Source of the DNA: Dysgonamonadaceae bacterium
Lineage (GTDB): Bacteria > Bacteroidota > Bacteroidia > Bacteroidales > Azobacteroidaceae
Assembly: GCA_031270075.1 (NCBI GenBank)
Contig: JAISYG010000112.1
Coordinates: 1 to 41,034 of the forward strand
Length of the DNA: 41,034 bases
Direction of reading: 5' to 3'
The number at the start of each line of letters is the position of its first letter. Position 1 is the first letter of the stretch. Made by a program: the position numbers and the translations under genes. Below, piece by piece: positions 34,345 to 41,034 of the stretch. The notes beneath the pieces are model-generated. The model was not told the DNA's origin, searched no databases, and saw nothing but the letters and a program-made list of their open reading frames with translations.

Positions 34345-35685
34345 ATGAGAGCAATTGATACTGTAAAAAACATTTGGAAGATAGAAGATCTGAAAAACCG
34401 GATCATTCTCACTTTCCTATTGATTATTGTTTACCGCTTTTTGTCCGTCATCACGCTTCCGGGAATTAACCCGGCCGATTTGAGCGCGTTACAGGCCCAA
34501 ACCCAAGGCGGATTGATGAGTTTGTTGGACATGTTTTCCGGAGGAGCTTTTTCAAATGCATCGATTGTAGCTCTGGGAATTATGCCGTACATCTCGGCGT
34601 CTATCATGATACAGCTGTTGGCGATTGCAGTGCCCTATTTCCAGAAACTGCAACGCGAAGGCGAAAGCGGCAGGCGGAAAATCAACCAATATACCCGTTA
34701 TTTAACGATAGCTATCCTGATACTTCAGGCTCCGACTTATTTGGTGAACCTCAGCGTGCAAATGCGACAGGCGGGAGCGATGCTTCCCAGTGGTATATGG
34801 TTTACGATGTCTTCGACCATTATTCTCGCAGCCGGTTCGATGTTTGTGCTTTGGTTGGGAGAAAGAATCACCGATAAAGGTATCGGCAACGGCGTTTCCT
34901 TCATCATCATGGTGGGGATTATCGCGCGTTTGCCGGAAGCGTTGACCCAGGAATTTATCTCGCGTATGAGCGAAACGGCGGGCGGTCTGATTATGATGCT
35001 GGTAGAAATTATTATCTTGTTGGCCGTGATTGCTGGTGCTATCCTGCTGGTGCAGGGAACGCGGCGAATACCGGTTCAATACGCCAAGCAAATGATGGGC
35101 AACCGGCAATACGGCGGCGCACGACAATACATTCCCTTGAAAGTGAATGCTGCTAATGTGATGCCGATCATCTTTGCGCAGGCCATTATGTTTATTCCCG
35201 TGTCGGTGATGGGCTTCGGCTCCAATGCGGACAGTTGGGCTTTCAAAGTATTCGGACCGCTGACTGATATGTATGGTTTCTGGTATAATTTTATAGATGT
35301 AGTACTGATTATCATGTTTACCTATTTTTATACGGCGATTACAATTAACCCGAAACAGATGGCGGAAGATTTGAAACGTAACAACGGGTTTATTCCGGGC
35401 ATCAAGCCGGGCAAGAAAACCGCTGAGTATATCGATGAAATCATGTCGCGGATCACACTTCCCGGATCGTTGTTTTTGGCGCTGGTAGCTATAATGCCTA
35501 CGTTCGCCAATCTGTTCGGAATCCAACAGGGCTTTGCTTCTTTCTTTGGAGGAACATCACTGTTGATTCTGGTCGGTGTGGTTCTGGATACTTTGCAACA
35601 AGTGGAGAGCCATTTGTTGATGCGTCATTACGACGGATTGTTGAAATCAGGAAGAATTAAAGGCCGTTCGGGTCAGATGTATTGA
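34345..35685 (+). CDS. secY: Protein translocase subunit SecY
   Basis: The 446-residue protein has the SecY pattern with about ten membrane segments. It starts with an amphipathic N-terminus (IEDLKNRIILTFLLIIVYRF) and includes the plug region after TLPGINP (LMSLLDMFSGGAFSNASIVA), LGIMPYISASIMIQLL, RKINQYTRYLT, GIGNGVSFIIMVGI, and FYTAITINPKQMAEDLKRN followed by GFIPGIKPGKKTAEYI. It forms the inner-membrane channel with SecE and SecG. The TGA overlaps the map ATG by one base (TGATG). Confidence 0.98.
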   Translation: MRAIDTVKNIWKIEDLKNRIILTFLLIIVYRFLSVITLPGINPADLSALQAQTQGGLMSLLDMFSGGAFSNASIVALGIMPYISASIMIQLLAIAVPYFQKLQREGESGRRKINQYTRYLTIAILILQAPTYLVNLSVQMRQAGAMLPSGIWFTMSSTIILAAGSMFVLWLGERITDKGIGNGVSFIIMVGIIARLPEALTQEFISRMSETAGGLIMMLVEIIILLAVIAGAILLVQGTRRIPVQYAKQMMGNRQYGGARQYIPLKVNAANVMPIIFAQAIMFIPVSVMGFGSNADSWAFKVFGPLTDMYGFWYNFIDVVLIIMFTYFYTAITINPKQMAEDLKRNNGFIPGIKPGKKTAEYIDEIMSRITLPGSLFLALVAIMPTFANLFGIQQGFASFFGGTSLLILVGVVLDTLQQVESHLLMRHYDGLLKSGRIKGRSGQMY

Positions 35686-36461
35686 TGATTTATCTAAAGA
35701 CTGACGAGGAAATAGAGTTGATGCGAGTAGCTAACCATTTGGTCGGAGCCGCTTTAGCAGAAGTGGCGAAACACATCAATCCGGGAGTTACCACGCTTCA
35801 ATTAGATAAAATAGGCGATGCATTTATCCGCGATCATGGAGGAATACCGTTGTTTAAAGGATACAGGGGCTTTCCCAATGCGCTCTGCATTTCGGTCAAT
35901 GAGAATGTCGTTCACGGCATTCCGGGCGACTACCGCCTGAAAGACGGCGATATTGTTTCGCTCGATTGCGGAGTAAAAATAAATGGCTATTGCGGCGATT
36001 CGGCCTATACATTTGAAGTAGGCGAAGTCAAATCCGAAGTAAAAAAGCTGCTGCAAACAACAAAAGAAGCTTTATACGTCGGAATCAATGCAGCCGTGGA
36101 AGGAAAACGGACAGGCGATATCGGGAATGCCATTCAGCATTATTGCGAAGACAGAGGTTACAGCGTAGTCCGCGATTTGGTAGGACACGGTATCGGCAAA
36201 GAGATGCACGAAGCGCCGGACGTTCCCAATTATGGAAAAAAAGGGTACGGAACACTGTTGAAAAGCGGAATGTGCCTCGCCATCGAGCCGATGATTAATA
36301 TGGGAAAGAAGCAAGTGAAGATAGAAAAGGACGGATGGACCATTCGTACCGCCGACCGCCGACCTTCCGCCCATTTTGAACATACGGTCGCAATCCGGCA
36401 AGGGAAAGCGGATATTTTATCCACTTTCGAGTTGATAGATCAGGTTTTACAAAAAAAATAA
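35685..36461 (+). CDS. map: Type I methionine aminopeptidase
   Basis: From ATG 35685 the protein has 258 residues; the track start is a TTG one codon earlier inside the secY stop and is less likely. The metal-binding pita-bread fold is clear: GFPNALCISVNENVVHGIPG, VSLDCGVKINGYCGDSAYTF (two Asp ligands), DLVGHGIGKEMHEAPDVPNY (His ligand), GMCLAIEPMINMG (Glu ligand) and HFEHTVAI (Glu ligand). It removes the initiator Met from nascent proteins. Placement between secY and infA is usual in Bacteroidales. Confidence 0.98.
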   Translation: MIYLKTDEEIELMRVANHLVGAALAEVAKHINPGVTTLQLDKIGDAFIRDHGGIPLFKGYRGFPNALCISVNENVVHGIPGDYRLKDGDIVSLDCGVKINGYCGDSAYTFEVGEVKSEVKKLLQTTKEALYVGINAAVEGKRTGDIGNAIQHYCEDRGYSVVRDLVGHGIGKEMHEAPDVPNYGKKGYGTLLKSGMCLAIEPMINMGKKQVKIEKDGWTIRTADRRPSAHFEHTVAIRQGKADILSTFELIDQVLQKK

Positions 36462-36464
36462 TAT

Positions 36465-36683
36465 ATGGCTAAACAGGCAGCAATCGAACAGGATGGTACT
36501 ATTGTAGAAGCATTGTCGAATGCAATGTTCCGGGTTGAACTGGAAAATGGGCATGAAATTACCGCCCATATTTCAGGAAAGATGCGGATGCATTATATTA
36601 AAATCCTTCCCGGCGATAAGGTGAAAGTAGAAATGTCACCCTACGATTTGTCTAAAGGCCGTATTTCGTTCCGATATAAATAA
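36465..36683 (+). CDS. infA: Translation initiation factor IF-1
   Basis: The 72-residue single OB-fold protein reads [40 protein letters not shown], and [20 protein letters not shown]. Length is exactly that of the family. It occupies the ribosomal A site during initiation. The gap to map is 3 bases. Confidence 0.98.
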   Translation: MAKQAAIEQDGTIVEALSNAMFRVELENGHEITAHISGKMRMHYIKILPGDKVKVEMSPYDLSKGRISFRYK

Positions 36684-36697
36684 AAAAATTTAAGAAT

Positions 36698-36814
36698 ATG
36701 AAAGTAAGAGCTTCAATTAAAAAGCGTGGCGCCGATTCGAAAATTGTACGTAGAAAAGGGCGCTTGTATGTGATCGATAAGAAAAATCCTAAATTTAAAC
36801 AACGTCAAGGATAA
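36698..36814 (+). CDS. rpmJ: 50S ribosomal protein L36, zinc-free (C-minus) form
   Basis: This gene is too short for the ORF track. ATG 36698 to TAA 36812-36814 gives 38 residues beginning [20 protein letters not shown] and ending NPKFKQRQG. The Cys and His residues that bind zinc in the C-plus form are absent (RGADSK in place of the usual CxxC region), so this is the zinc-independent form, as seen in many Bacteroidota. It lies 14 bases after infA and 31 before rpsM. Confidence 0.97.
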   Translation: MKVRASIKKRGADSKIVRRKGRLYVIDKKNPKFKQRQG

Positions 36815-36845
36815 TTTTATTAATTTTGCTAAAATTTTCAAATAA

Positions 36846-37229
36846 ATGGCAATAAGAATAGTAGGGGTGGATTTGCCCCAGAATAAAAGAGGCGAAATAG
36901 CGTTAACTTATATTTACGGTATCGGTCGCAGTTCAGCTAATAAAATCCTTGAAAAAGCAGGGATTGACAGAGATATTAAAGTGAAAGATTGGACGGATGA
37001 CCAAGCCGCAGCCGTGCGCGAAGTCATCGGTCAGTATTACAAAGTGGAAGGGGATCTTCGTTCTGAGGTTCAGTTGAATATCAAACGTTTGATGGATATC
37101 GGTTGCTACCGCGGCGTGCGTCACCGTATCGGGCTCCCCGTGAGAGGTCAGAGTACTAAAAATAACGCCCGTACAAGGAAGGGCAAGAAAAAAACGGTTG
37201 CAAACAAGAAAAAAGCAACGAAAGGTTAA
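36846..37229 (+). CDS. rpsM: 30S ribosomal protein S13
   Basis: The 127-residue protein begins [20 protein letters not shown] and has the helix-two-turn-helix motif [39 protein letters not shown] and the basic tail [15 protein letters not shown] contact 16S rRNA and tRNA in the subunit head. It follows rpmJ and precedes rpsK in the conserved alpha-operon order. Confidence 0.98.
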   Translation: MAIRIVGVDLPQNKRGEIALTYIYGIGRSSANKILEKAGIDRDIKVKDWTDDQAAAVREVIGQYYKVEGDLRSEVQLNIKRLMDIGCYRGVRHRIGLPVRGQSTKNNARTRKGKKKTVANKKKATKG

Positions 37230-37241
37230 TTAAAAAAAGTT

Positions 37242-37631
37242 ATGGCAAAAAAAACAGTCGCAGCGAAAAAAAGAGTAGTAAAAGTTGACGCAAACGGTCA
37301 GCTACATGTTCACTCTTCATTCAACAACATCATCATTACCCTTGCGAACAGCGAAGGACAGGTGATTTCATGGTCTTCGGCCGGTAAAATGGGTTTCCGG
37401 AGTTCCAAGAAAAACACGCCTTACGCCGCCCAGATGGCCGCACAGGATTGTGCGAAAATAGCCTATGATTTGGGTTTGCGCAGAGTAAAAGCGTATGTGA
37501 AAGGGCCGGGCAATGGCCGCGAATCGGCTATCCGAACCATACACGGAACCGGAATCGAAGTAACGGAAATTATCGACGTTACGCCGCTTCCGCACAACGG
37601 TTGCCGTCCTCCCAAACGAAGAAGAGTTTAA
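37242..37631 (+). CDS. rpsK: 30S ribosomal protein S11
   Basis: The 129-residue protein contains the S11 pattern [40 protein letters not shown], and the C-terminal [17 protein letters not shown]. It lines the mRNA exit region of the platform. Order and length are normal, and the lysine-rich start [15 protein letters not shown] is typical of the phylum. Confidence 0.98.
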   Translation: MAKKTVAAKKRVVKVDANGQLHVHSSFNNIIITLANSEGQVISWSSAGKMGFRSSKKNTPYAAQMAAQDCAKIAYDLGLRRVKAYVKGPGNGRESAIRTIHGTGIEVTEIIDVTPLPHNGCRPPKRRRV

Positions 37632-37652
37632 CAATCAATTTACAATAAGAAA

Positions 37653-38258
37653 ATGGCAAGATATACAGGCCCCAAAACAAAAATTGCGCGTAAATTCGGC
37701 GAAGCGATTTTCGGACCCGACAAGGTTCTCAGTAAAAAGAATTATCCTCCCGGACAACATGGTAACGGACGGAAGAAAAAAACTTCCGAATACGGTATCC
37801 AGTTGCGCGAAAAACAGAAAGCGAAATATACCTACGGCGTTTTGGAAAGACAATTCCGGAATTTGTTTGATAAAGCTTCCCGCTCGAAAGGCATTACGGG
37901 TGAAGTGCTTCTTCAATTACTGGAATCGCGTCTTGACAATATCGTTTACCGTATGGGATTGGCGAAAACACGGGCAGGCGCCCGTCAGTTGGTTTCCCAC
38001 CGCCACATTGTTGTGGATGGCAAAGTGGTAAACATTCCTTCCTATTCCGTAAAACCGGGACAAAGGATAGGTGTACGTGAAAAAGCGAAATCTTTGGAAG
38101 TGATTCTGGATAGTGTTACAGGCGTTAATCATAGCAAATACCCCTGGATTGAATACGATCAATCTTCGATGAGCGCCAATTATTTGCATATTCCGGAAAG
38201 GGCTGATATTCCCGAAAATATCAAAGAACAGTTAATTGTAGAATTATATTCTAAATAA
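37653..38258 (+). CDS. rpsD: 30S ribosomal protein S4
   Basis: The 201-residue protein has [20 protein letters not shown] at the start, [20 protein letters not shown], and an S4 RNA-binding domain ([40 protein letters not shown]). It nucleates 30S assembly by binding the 5' domain of 16S rRNA. No N-terminal zinc-binding Cys set is visible. Confidence 0.98.
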   Translation: MARYTGPKTKIARKFGEAIFGPDKVLSKKNYPPGQHGNGRKKKTSEYGIQLREKQKAKYTYGVLERQFRNLFDKASRSKGITGEVLLQLLESRLDNIVYRMGLAKTRAGARQLVSHRHIVVDGKVVNIPSYSVKPGQRIGVREKAKSLEVILDSVTGVNHSKYPWIEYDQSSMSANYLHIPERADIPENIKEQLIVELYSK

Positions 38259-38268
38259 TCCGGTTATT

Positions 38269-39261
38269 ATGGCAATATTAGCATTTCAAAAACCCGATAA
38301 AGTATTAATGTTGGAAGCGGACAACAAGTTCGGTCGATTTGAATTCCGTCCGTTGGAACCCGGCTATGGAATTACCATCGGAAATTCCCTGCGCCGCATC
38401 CTTATCTCTTCTTTAGAGGGCTATGCCATTACATCCATTAAGATTGATGGCATCAATAATGAGTTTGCCGCACTGCCGGGCGTTTTGGAAGATGTTACCA
38501 ACATCATCTCCAAGCTGAAGCAAATCCGGTTCAAACAAACTGTAAAAGATATTGAAACAGAAAAAGTTACCGTTAATATTTCAGGCGTGGAAGAATTCAA
38601 GGCTGAAGATATCGACAAACAATTAGCCGGTTTCGATATATTGAATCCGAAGTTTGTTATATGTCATCTGGATAAAAGTGCGCATCTGAAAATAGAGTTA
38701 ACTATCGGTAAAGGGCGTGGCTATGTGCCGGCCGAAGAAAACCGGACGGAAAATGATGATCTTGAACAAATAGCAATCGATTCGATTTTTACGCCGATTG
38801 TGAATGCAAACTACGTGGTCGACCCTTTCCGTGTGGAACAAAAGACGGACTACGAAAAGTTGACCTTCGAAATTACTACCGATGGTTCAATTCATCCGAA
38901 AGAAGCTCTGAAAGAGGCGGCTCGCATTCTGATTTATCATTTTGCCTTGTTTTCCGACGAAAAAATTCATTTGGAACAAACCGGTTCCGAATTGAATGAC
39001 GAGTTCGACGAAGAAATCCTTCACATGCGTCAACTGCTGAAATCGCGCTTGACAGATATGGATTTGTCGGTTCGGGCGCTCAACTGTCTGAAAGCGGCGG
39101 ATGTAGAAACTTTGGGCGAACTTGTGCGGTATCAGAAAAATGATTTGTTGAAATTCCGTAATTTCGGCAAAAAATCATTGACCGAATTAGACGAACTACT
39201 TGAGCGCCTGGATTTGAATTTCGGTATGGATATCAGTAAGTATAAATTAGATAAAGAATAA
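38269..39261 (+). CDS. rpoA: DNA-directed RNA polymerase alpha subunit
   Basis: The 330-residue protein has the alpha N-terminal assembly domain ([60 protein letters not shown]), an acidic linker and the C-terminal DNA- and activator-binding domain ([39 protein letters not shown]). Length is normal. It sits in the standard place between rpsD and rplQ. Confidence 0.98.
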   Translation: MAILAFQKPDKVLMLEADNKFGRFEFRPLEPGYGITIGNSLRRILISSLEGYAITSIKIDGINNEFAALPGVLEDVTNIISKLKQIRFKQTVKDIETEKVTVNISGVEEFKAEDIDKQLAGFDILNPKFVICHLDKSAHLKIELTIGKGRGYVPAEENRTENDDLEQIAIDSIFTPIVNANYVVDPFRVEQKTDYEKLTFEITTDGSIHPKEALKEAARILIYHFALFSDEKIHLEQTGSELNDEFDEEILHMRQLLKSRLTDMDLSVRALNCLKAADVETLGELVRYQKNDLLKFRNFGKKSLTELDELLERLDLNFGMDISKYKLDKE

Positions 39262-39266
39262 TAAAA

Positions 39267-39881
39267 ATGCGACATAACAATAAAATCAATCATTTAGGAC
39301 GTACTTATTCTCATCGGGCGGCGATGCTCTCCAATATGGCTGTTTCGCTCATTATGCACAAAAGAATATTTACAACATTGGCTAAGGCGAAAGAGCTTCG
39401 CAAATATGTAGAACCACTGATTACCAAATCGAAAAACGATACAACCCATTCGCGGCGCGTGGTATTTCAGGAATTGCATAACAAATACGCCGTAACGGAA
39501 TTATTCAAAGAAATTTCGCAAAAAATCGGCGATCGTCCGGGAGGTTATACCCGCATCATCAAAACAGGTAACCGTTTGGGTGATAATGCCGAAATGTGTT
39601 TCATCGAATTGGTAGACTACAACGAATTGATGCTGAAAACGCTGAAGAAAGCGACTACGAAAACACGTCGTTCTCGTAAAGGTTCCGGAAAAGCGGACGC
39701 AACCACAGCAGAAACCGTACAGTCGCCTTCTGTAACAGTCAAACCGGCTGCCACAGTGGAAGAAAAACCGGTTGAAGCGGTTGCTGTTGAAGAACCTGTT
39801 GAAACCGTAGAAACAGAAGAAGTTCCGGTAGCGGAAGAGGCTCCGGAAACTGCGGACGATATTACTCCAAAAAAGGAATAA
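39267..39881 (+). CDS. rplQ: 50S ribosomal protein L17 with long acidic C-terminal extension
   Basis: The first about 120 residues are a normal L17 ([67 protein letters not shown]). After a basic stretch ([18 protein letters not shown]) an about 60-residue low-complexity tail rich in Val, Glu, Thr and Pro follows and ends [12 protein letters not shown]. Extended L17 tails are seen in Bacteroidota, and their role is unknown. It is the last gene of the operon, followed 30 bases later by an intrinsic terminator. Confidence 0.97.
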   Translation: MRHNNKINHLGRTYSHRAAMLSNMAVSLIMHKRIFTTLAKAKELRKYVEPLITKSKNDTTHSRRVVFQELHNKYAVTELFKEISQKIGDRPGGYTRIIKTGNRLGDNAEMCFIELVDYNELMLKTLKKATTKTRRSRKGSGKADATTAETVQSPSVTVKPAATVEEKPVEAVAVEEPVETVETEEVPVAEEAPETADDITPKKE

Positions 39882-39911
39882 AGCTTTTCTGTTATAAAAA
39901 AGAGGGTGCTG

Positions 39912-39946
39912 AGTTTGCGAATCGGTAGGGTTCGCAAACTTTTTTT
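39912..39946 (+). terminator. Intrinsic terminator of the rpsH-rplQ operon
   Basis: AGTTTGCGAA (39912-39921) pairs perfectly with TTCGCAAACT (39931-39940) around a 9-base loop and is followed by a run of seven T. This is a standard Rho-independent terminator. Confidence 0.9.
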
Positions 39947-39951
39947 ATATA

Positions 39952-39959
39952 TATCTTTG
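39952..39959 (+). promoter_or_regulatory. Possible -7 promoter box before the DUF3987 remnant
   Basis: TATCTTTG matches TAnnTTTG just past the ribosomal terminator and before the decayed gene. No clear -33 TTTG is present at normal spacing, so it may be fortuitous. Confidence 0.35.
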
Positions 39960-40029
39960 AGATATTAAGATAGGCACGTTTACACTTAAATGACGGCAAA
40001 AAACAAAAGAGAACCGGAAAACAAAAAAG

Positions 40030-40823
40030 TCCGACTTTTATCCGTTCTCCGGTTCTAAATTTTACCTGTTTAGCGAAGGTGCCTATGTAGAACTTGAAAC
40101 ACCGCGCTTGTCGGCTCTGCTTTCAGGAACGCCCAAACAAGTTTCGGCACTCATTCCCAACGCCGAAAACGGCTTATTCAGTCGCTTTATATTCTACTAT
40201 ATGAATATCTTACCTGTTTGGAAAGATGTATTTTCAGGCAACAATAATACAACATTTGATGATTATTTCAGGCATTTGGGCGACCGATTTTTTGACTTTT
40301 ACAAAACCCTGCAATGCTAATCCGAGCCGTTGCGCTTTTGCCTCACGGCAACGCAGCAATAGCAATTCAACGCCCATTTTGCACAAGTACAAAACCAATA
40401 CTTGTATCTCTGAGGCGTTGATTACCTCGCGACCATCAGGCGTTTGGGCTTGATAATTTTTCGTATAACGATGATTTTAACCGCGCTACGAATAATTGAT
40501 ATCGGGCATATTGCAACCCCAATGATTTGCAGCGACTCCGATTTTCAAACCGTGTTAGAATTAGGCAAAATACTGAATCAATATGCTGCAAAGGTTTTCA
40601 GCGATTTGCCCGCCGAGCAGGAAACAACCAAACAACCTAATCAAAAGCAACTATTTTTAGAAGCATTGCCGCCCGAATTTTCGTGCAAGGCGAACACAAA
40701 CCTAACTTGTTCGAGTTTGTTGAGCCGCAGCCGAAATTGCGCAAGTAAAAGCACATTGCCAAATTCACGCAAAGCGGCTTAATCAACCACTTTGCGTACG
40801 ATAAATACAGAAAAAGACAGTAA
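40030..40823 (+). pseudogene. Decayed DUF3987 (primase/helicase-like) gene remnant
   Basis: One reading frame carries fragments typical of Bacteroidota DUF3987 proteins: KFYLFSEGAYVELETPRLSA, LLSGTPKQVSALIPNAENGL, FSRFIFYYMN, then YLATIRRLGLIIFRITMILT, ALRIIDIGHIATPMICSDSD and LFLEALPPEF. The frame is broken by TAA (40318-40320), TAG (40360-40362) and TGA (40411-40413) without loss of register. Near 40690 the match moves to another frame, where the family-like C-terminus HIAKFTQSGLINHF is found, itself behind another stop (TAA after KLRK). The 5' part of the gene is missing. Intact DUF3987 proteins are often encoded on integrative elements. The three ORFs listed here by the track are pieces of this remnant or shadows. 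Confidence 0.8.
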
Positions 40824-40841
40824 AAACACTGTCCTTTTTTT
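40816..40841 (+). terminator. Intrinsic terminator after the DUF3987 remnant
   Basis: GACAGT (40816-40821) pairs with ACTGTC (40828-40833) around AAAAAC and is followed by C and a T-run. It overlaps the remnant's final stop codon. Confidence 0.7.
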
Positions 40842-40850
40842 CTCATAATC

Positions 40851-40876
40851 TTTGCGACAGTGTCGCAAACTTTTTT
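40851..40876. terminator. Palindrome TTTGCGACAGTGTCGCAAA with T-run
   Basis: TTTGCGACA and TGTCGCAAA form a perfect inverted repeat around a single G, followed by AC and TTTTTT. It could be a second terminator in tandem with the one at 40816, or an operator or recombination site. The stem core TTTGCGA/TCGCAAA is also the core of the ribosomal operon terminator at 39912. Confidence 0.55.
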
Positions 40877-40897
40877 CTGTTGATGTTCTTTTTTGTT

Positions 40898-40932
40898 TTT
40901 GATTGTTAATTCATAAAAAAGTAGTAATTTTG
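40898..40932 (+). promoter_or_regulatory. Promoter for a gene beginning at or beyond the right window edge
   Basis: TAATTTTG (40925-40932) matches the -7 consensus, with TTTG at 40898-40901 (23-base spacing, slightly long). An ATG at 41014 opens MLFGS before the window ends, but that is too short to support a gene call. Nothing else coding is seen from 40880 to 41034. Confidence 0.5.
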
Positions 40933-41034
40933 TGCCGTTTTTCTGACAATTCTAAACATTAAAAGTCAGAATAAATGTAATAGATTGATTTACAAATAAA
41001 TAATAAAATGTAACGCTATGTTGTTCGGTAGTAG

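Noticed and set aside
39970-40086. ATAGGCAC/GTGCCTAT and AGAACCGGA/TCCGGTTCT inverted repeats around the start of the DUF3987 remnant, considered as mobile-element ends
   Set aside because: The arms are 8-9 bases, one copy lies inside the family-like coding sequence, and there is no transposase or target duplication.
1-41034. CRISPR arrays, tRNA or rRNA genes
   Set aside because: No regularly spaced direct repeats and no tRNA or rRNA signature were found by eye.

Overview
The window looks like chromosomal DNA of a Bacteroidales bacterium (phylum Bacteroidota). The evidence is SusC/SusD pairs, a fimbrillin-type lipoprotein, type IX secretion (T9SS) C-terminal tails, Bacteroidota -7 promoter boxes (TAnnTTTG), AT-rich leaders mostly without Shine-Dalgarno sites, and the ribosomal order secY-map-infA-rpmJ-rpsM-rpsK-rpsD-rpoA-rplQ. 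The T9SS tails fit a Porphyromonadaceae, Dysgonomonadaceae, Tannerellaceae or Paludibacter-like lineage better than Bacteroides itself. This placement is inference, because no 16S or other diagnostic marker is present.

Region 1 (1-3.3 kb) is accessory DNA. It holds the 3' end of an unrecognised gene, a cluster of REP-like palindromes, a small ORF of the type often seen near Bacteroidales surface-protein genes, and a GC-rich fimbrillin-like lipoprotein with a C-terminal FISUMP-type domain.

Region 2 (3.3-31.6 kb) is a large, entirely plus-strand polysaccharide utilization locus. In order it encodes a GH92 alpha-mannosidase lipoprotein, a tandem beta-helix (GH55/pectate-lyase-3-like) enzyme with an F5/8C domain and T9SS tail, SusC, SusD, a GH99-like lipoprotein that lacks the usual catalytic carboxylates, a beta-helix T9SS protein, GH3 with PA14, GH31, GH43 with CBM6 and a T9SS tail, a GH99/71-like + GH43 + F5/8C + Fn3 fusion, a CotH-like kinase with T9SS tail, and a membrane-spanning LamG/kelch sensor fused to a SARP-like DNA-binding domain. 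Several junctions overlap by ATGA or are only a few bases apart, so much of the locus is probably co-transcribed from promoters before GH92 and SusC. Proposed logic: T9SS enzymes and surface lipoproteins trim a branched glycan outside the cell, SusCD imports oligosaccharides, and GH31 and perhaps other enzymes finish in the periplasm. The enzyme mix (alpha-mannosidase, possible beta-1,3-glucanase, GH99/71-like, GH3/31/43) suggests a fungal cell-wall or complex heteroglycan target, but the substrate is not proven by sequence.

Region 3 (31.7-39.95 kb) is the distal spc/alpha ribosomal operon: rpsH, rplF, rplR, rpsE, rpmD, rplO, secY, map, infA, rpmJ, rpsM, rpsK, rpsD, rpoA and rplQ, ended by a clear intrinsic terminator. 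It starts at rpsH behind its own promoter rather than after rpsN/rplE, which is unusual.

Region 4 (39.95-41.03 kb) holds a decayed DUF3987-type (primase/helicase-like, mobile-element-associated) pseudogene, two terminator hairpins and a promoter for a gene beyond the window.
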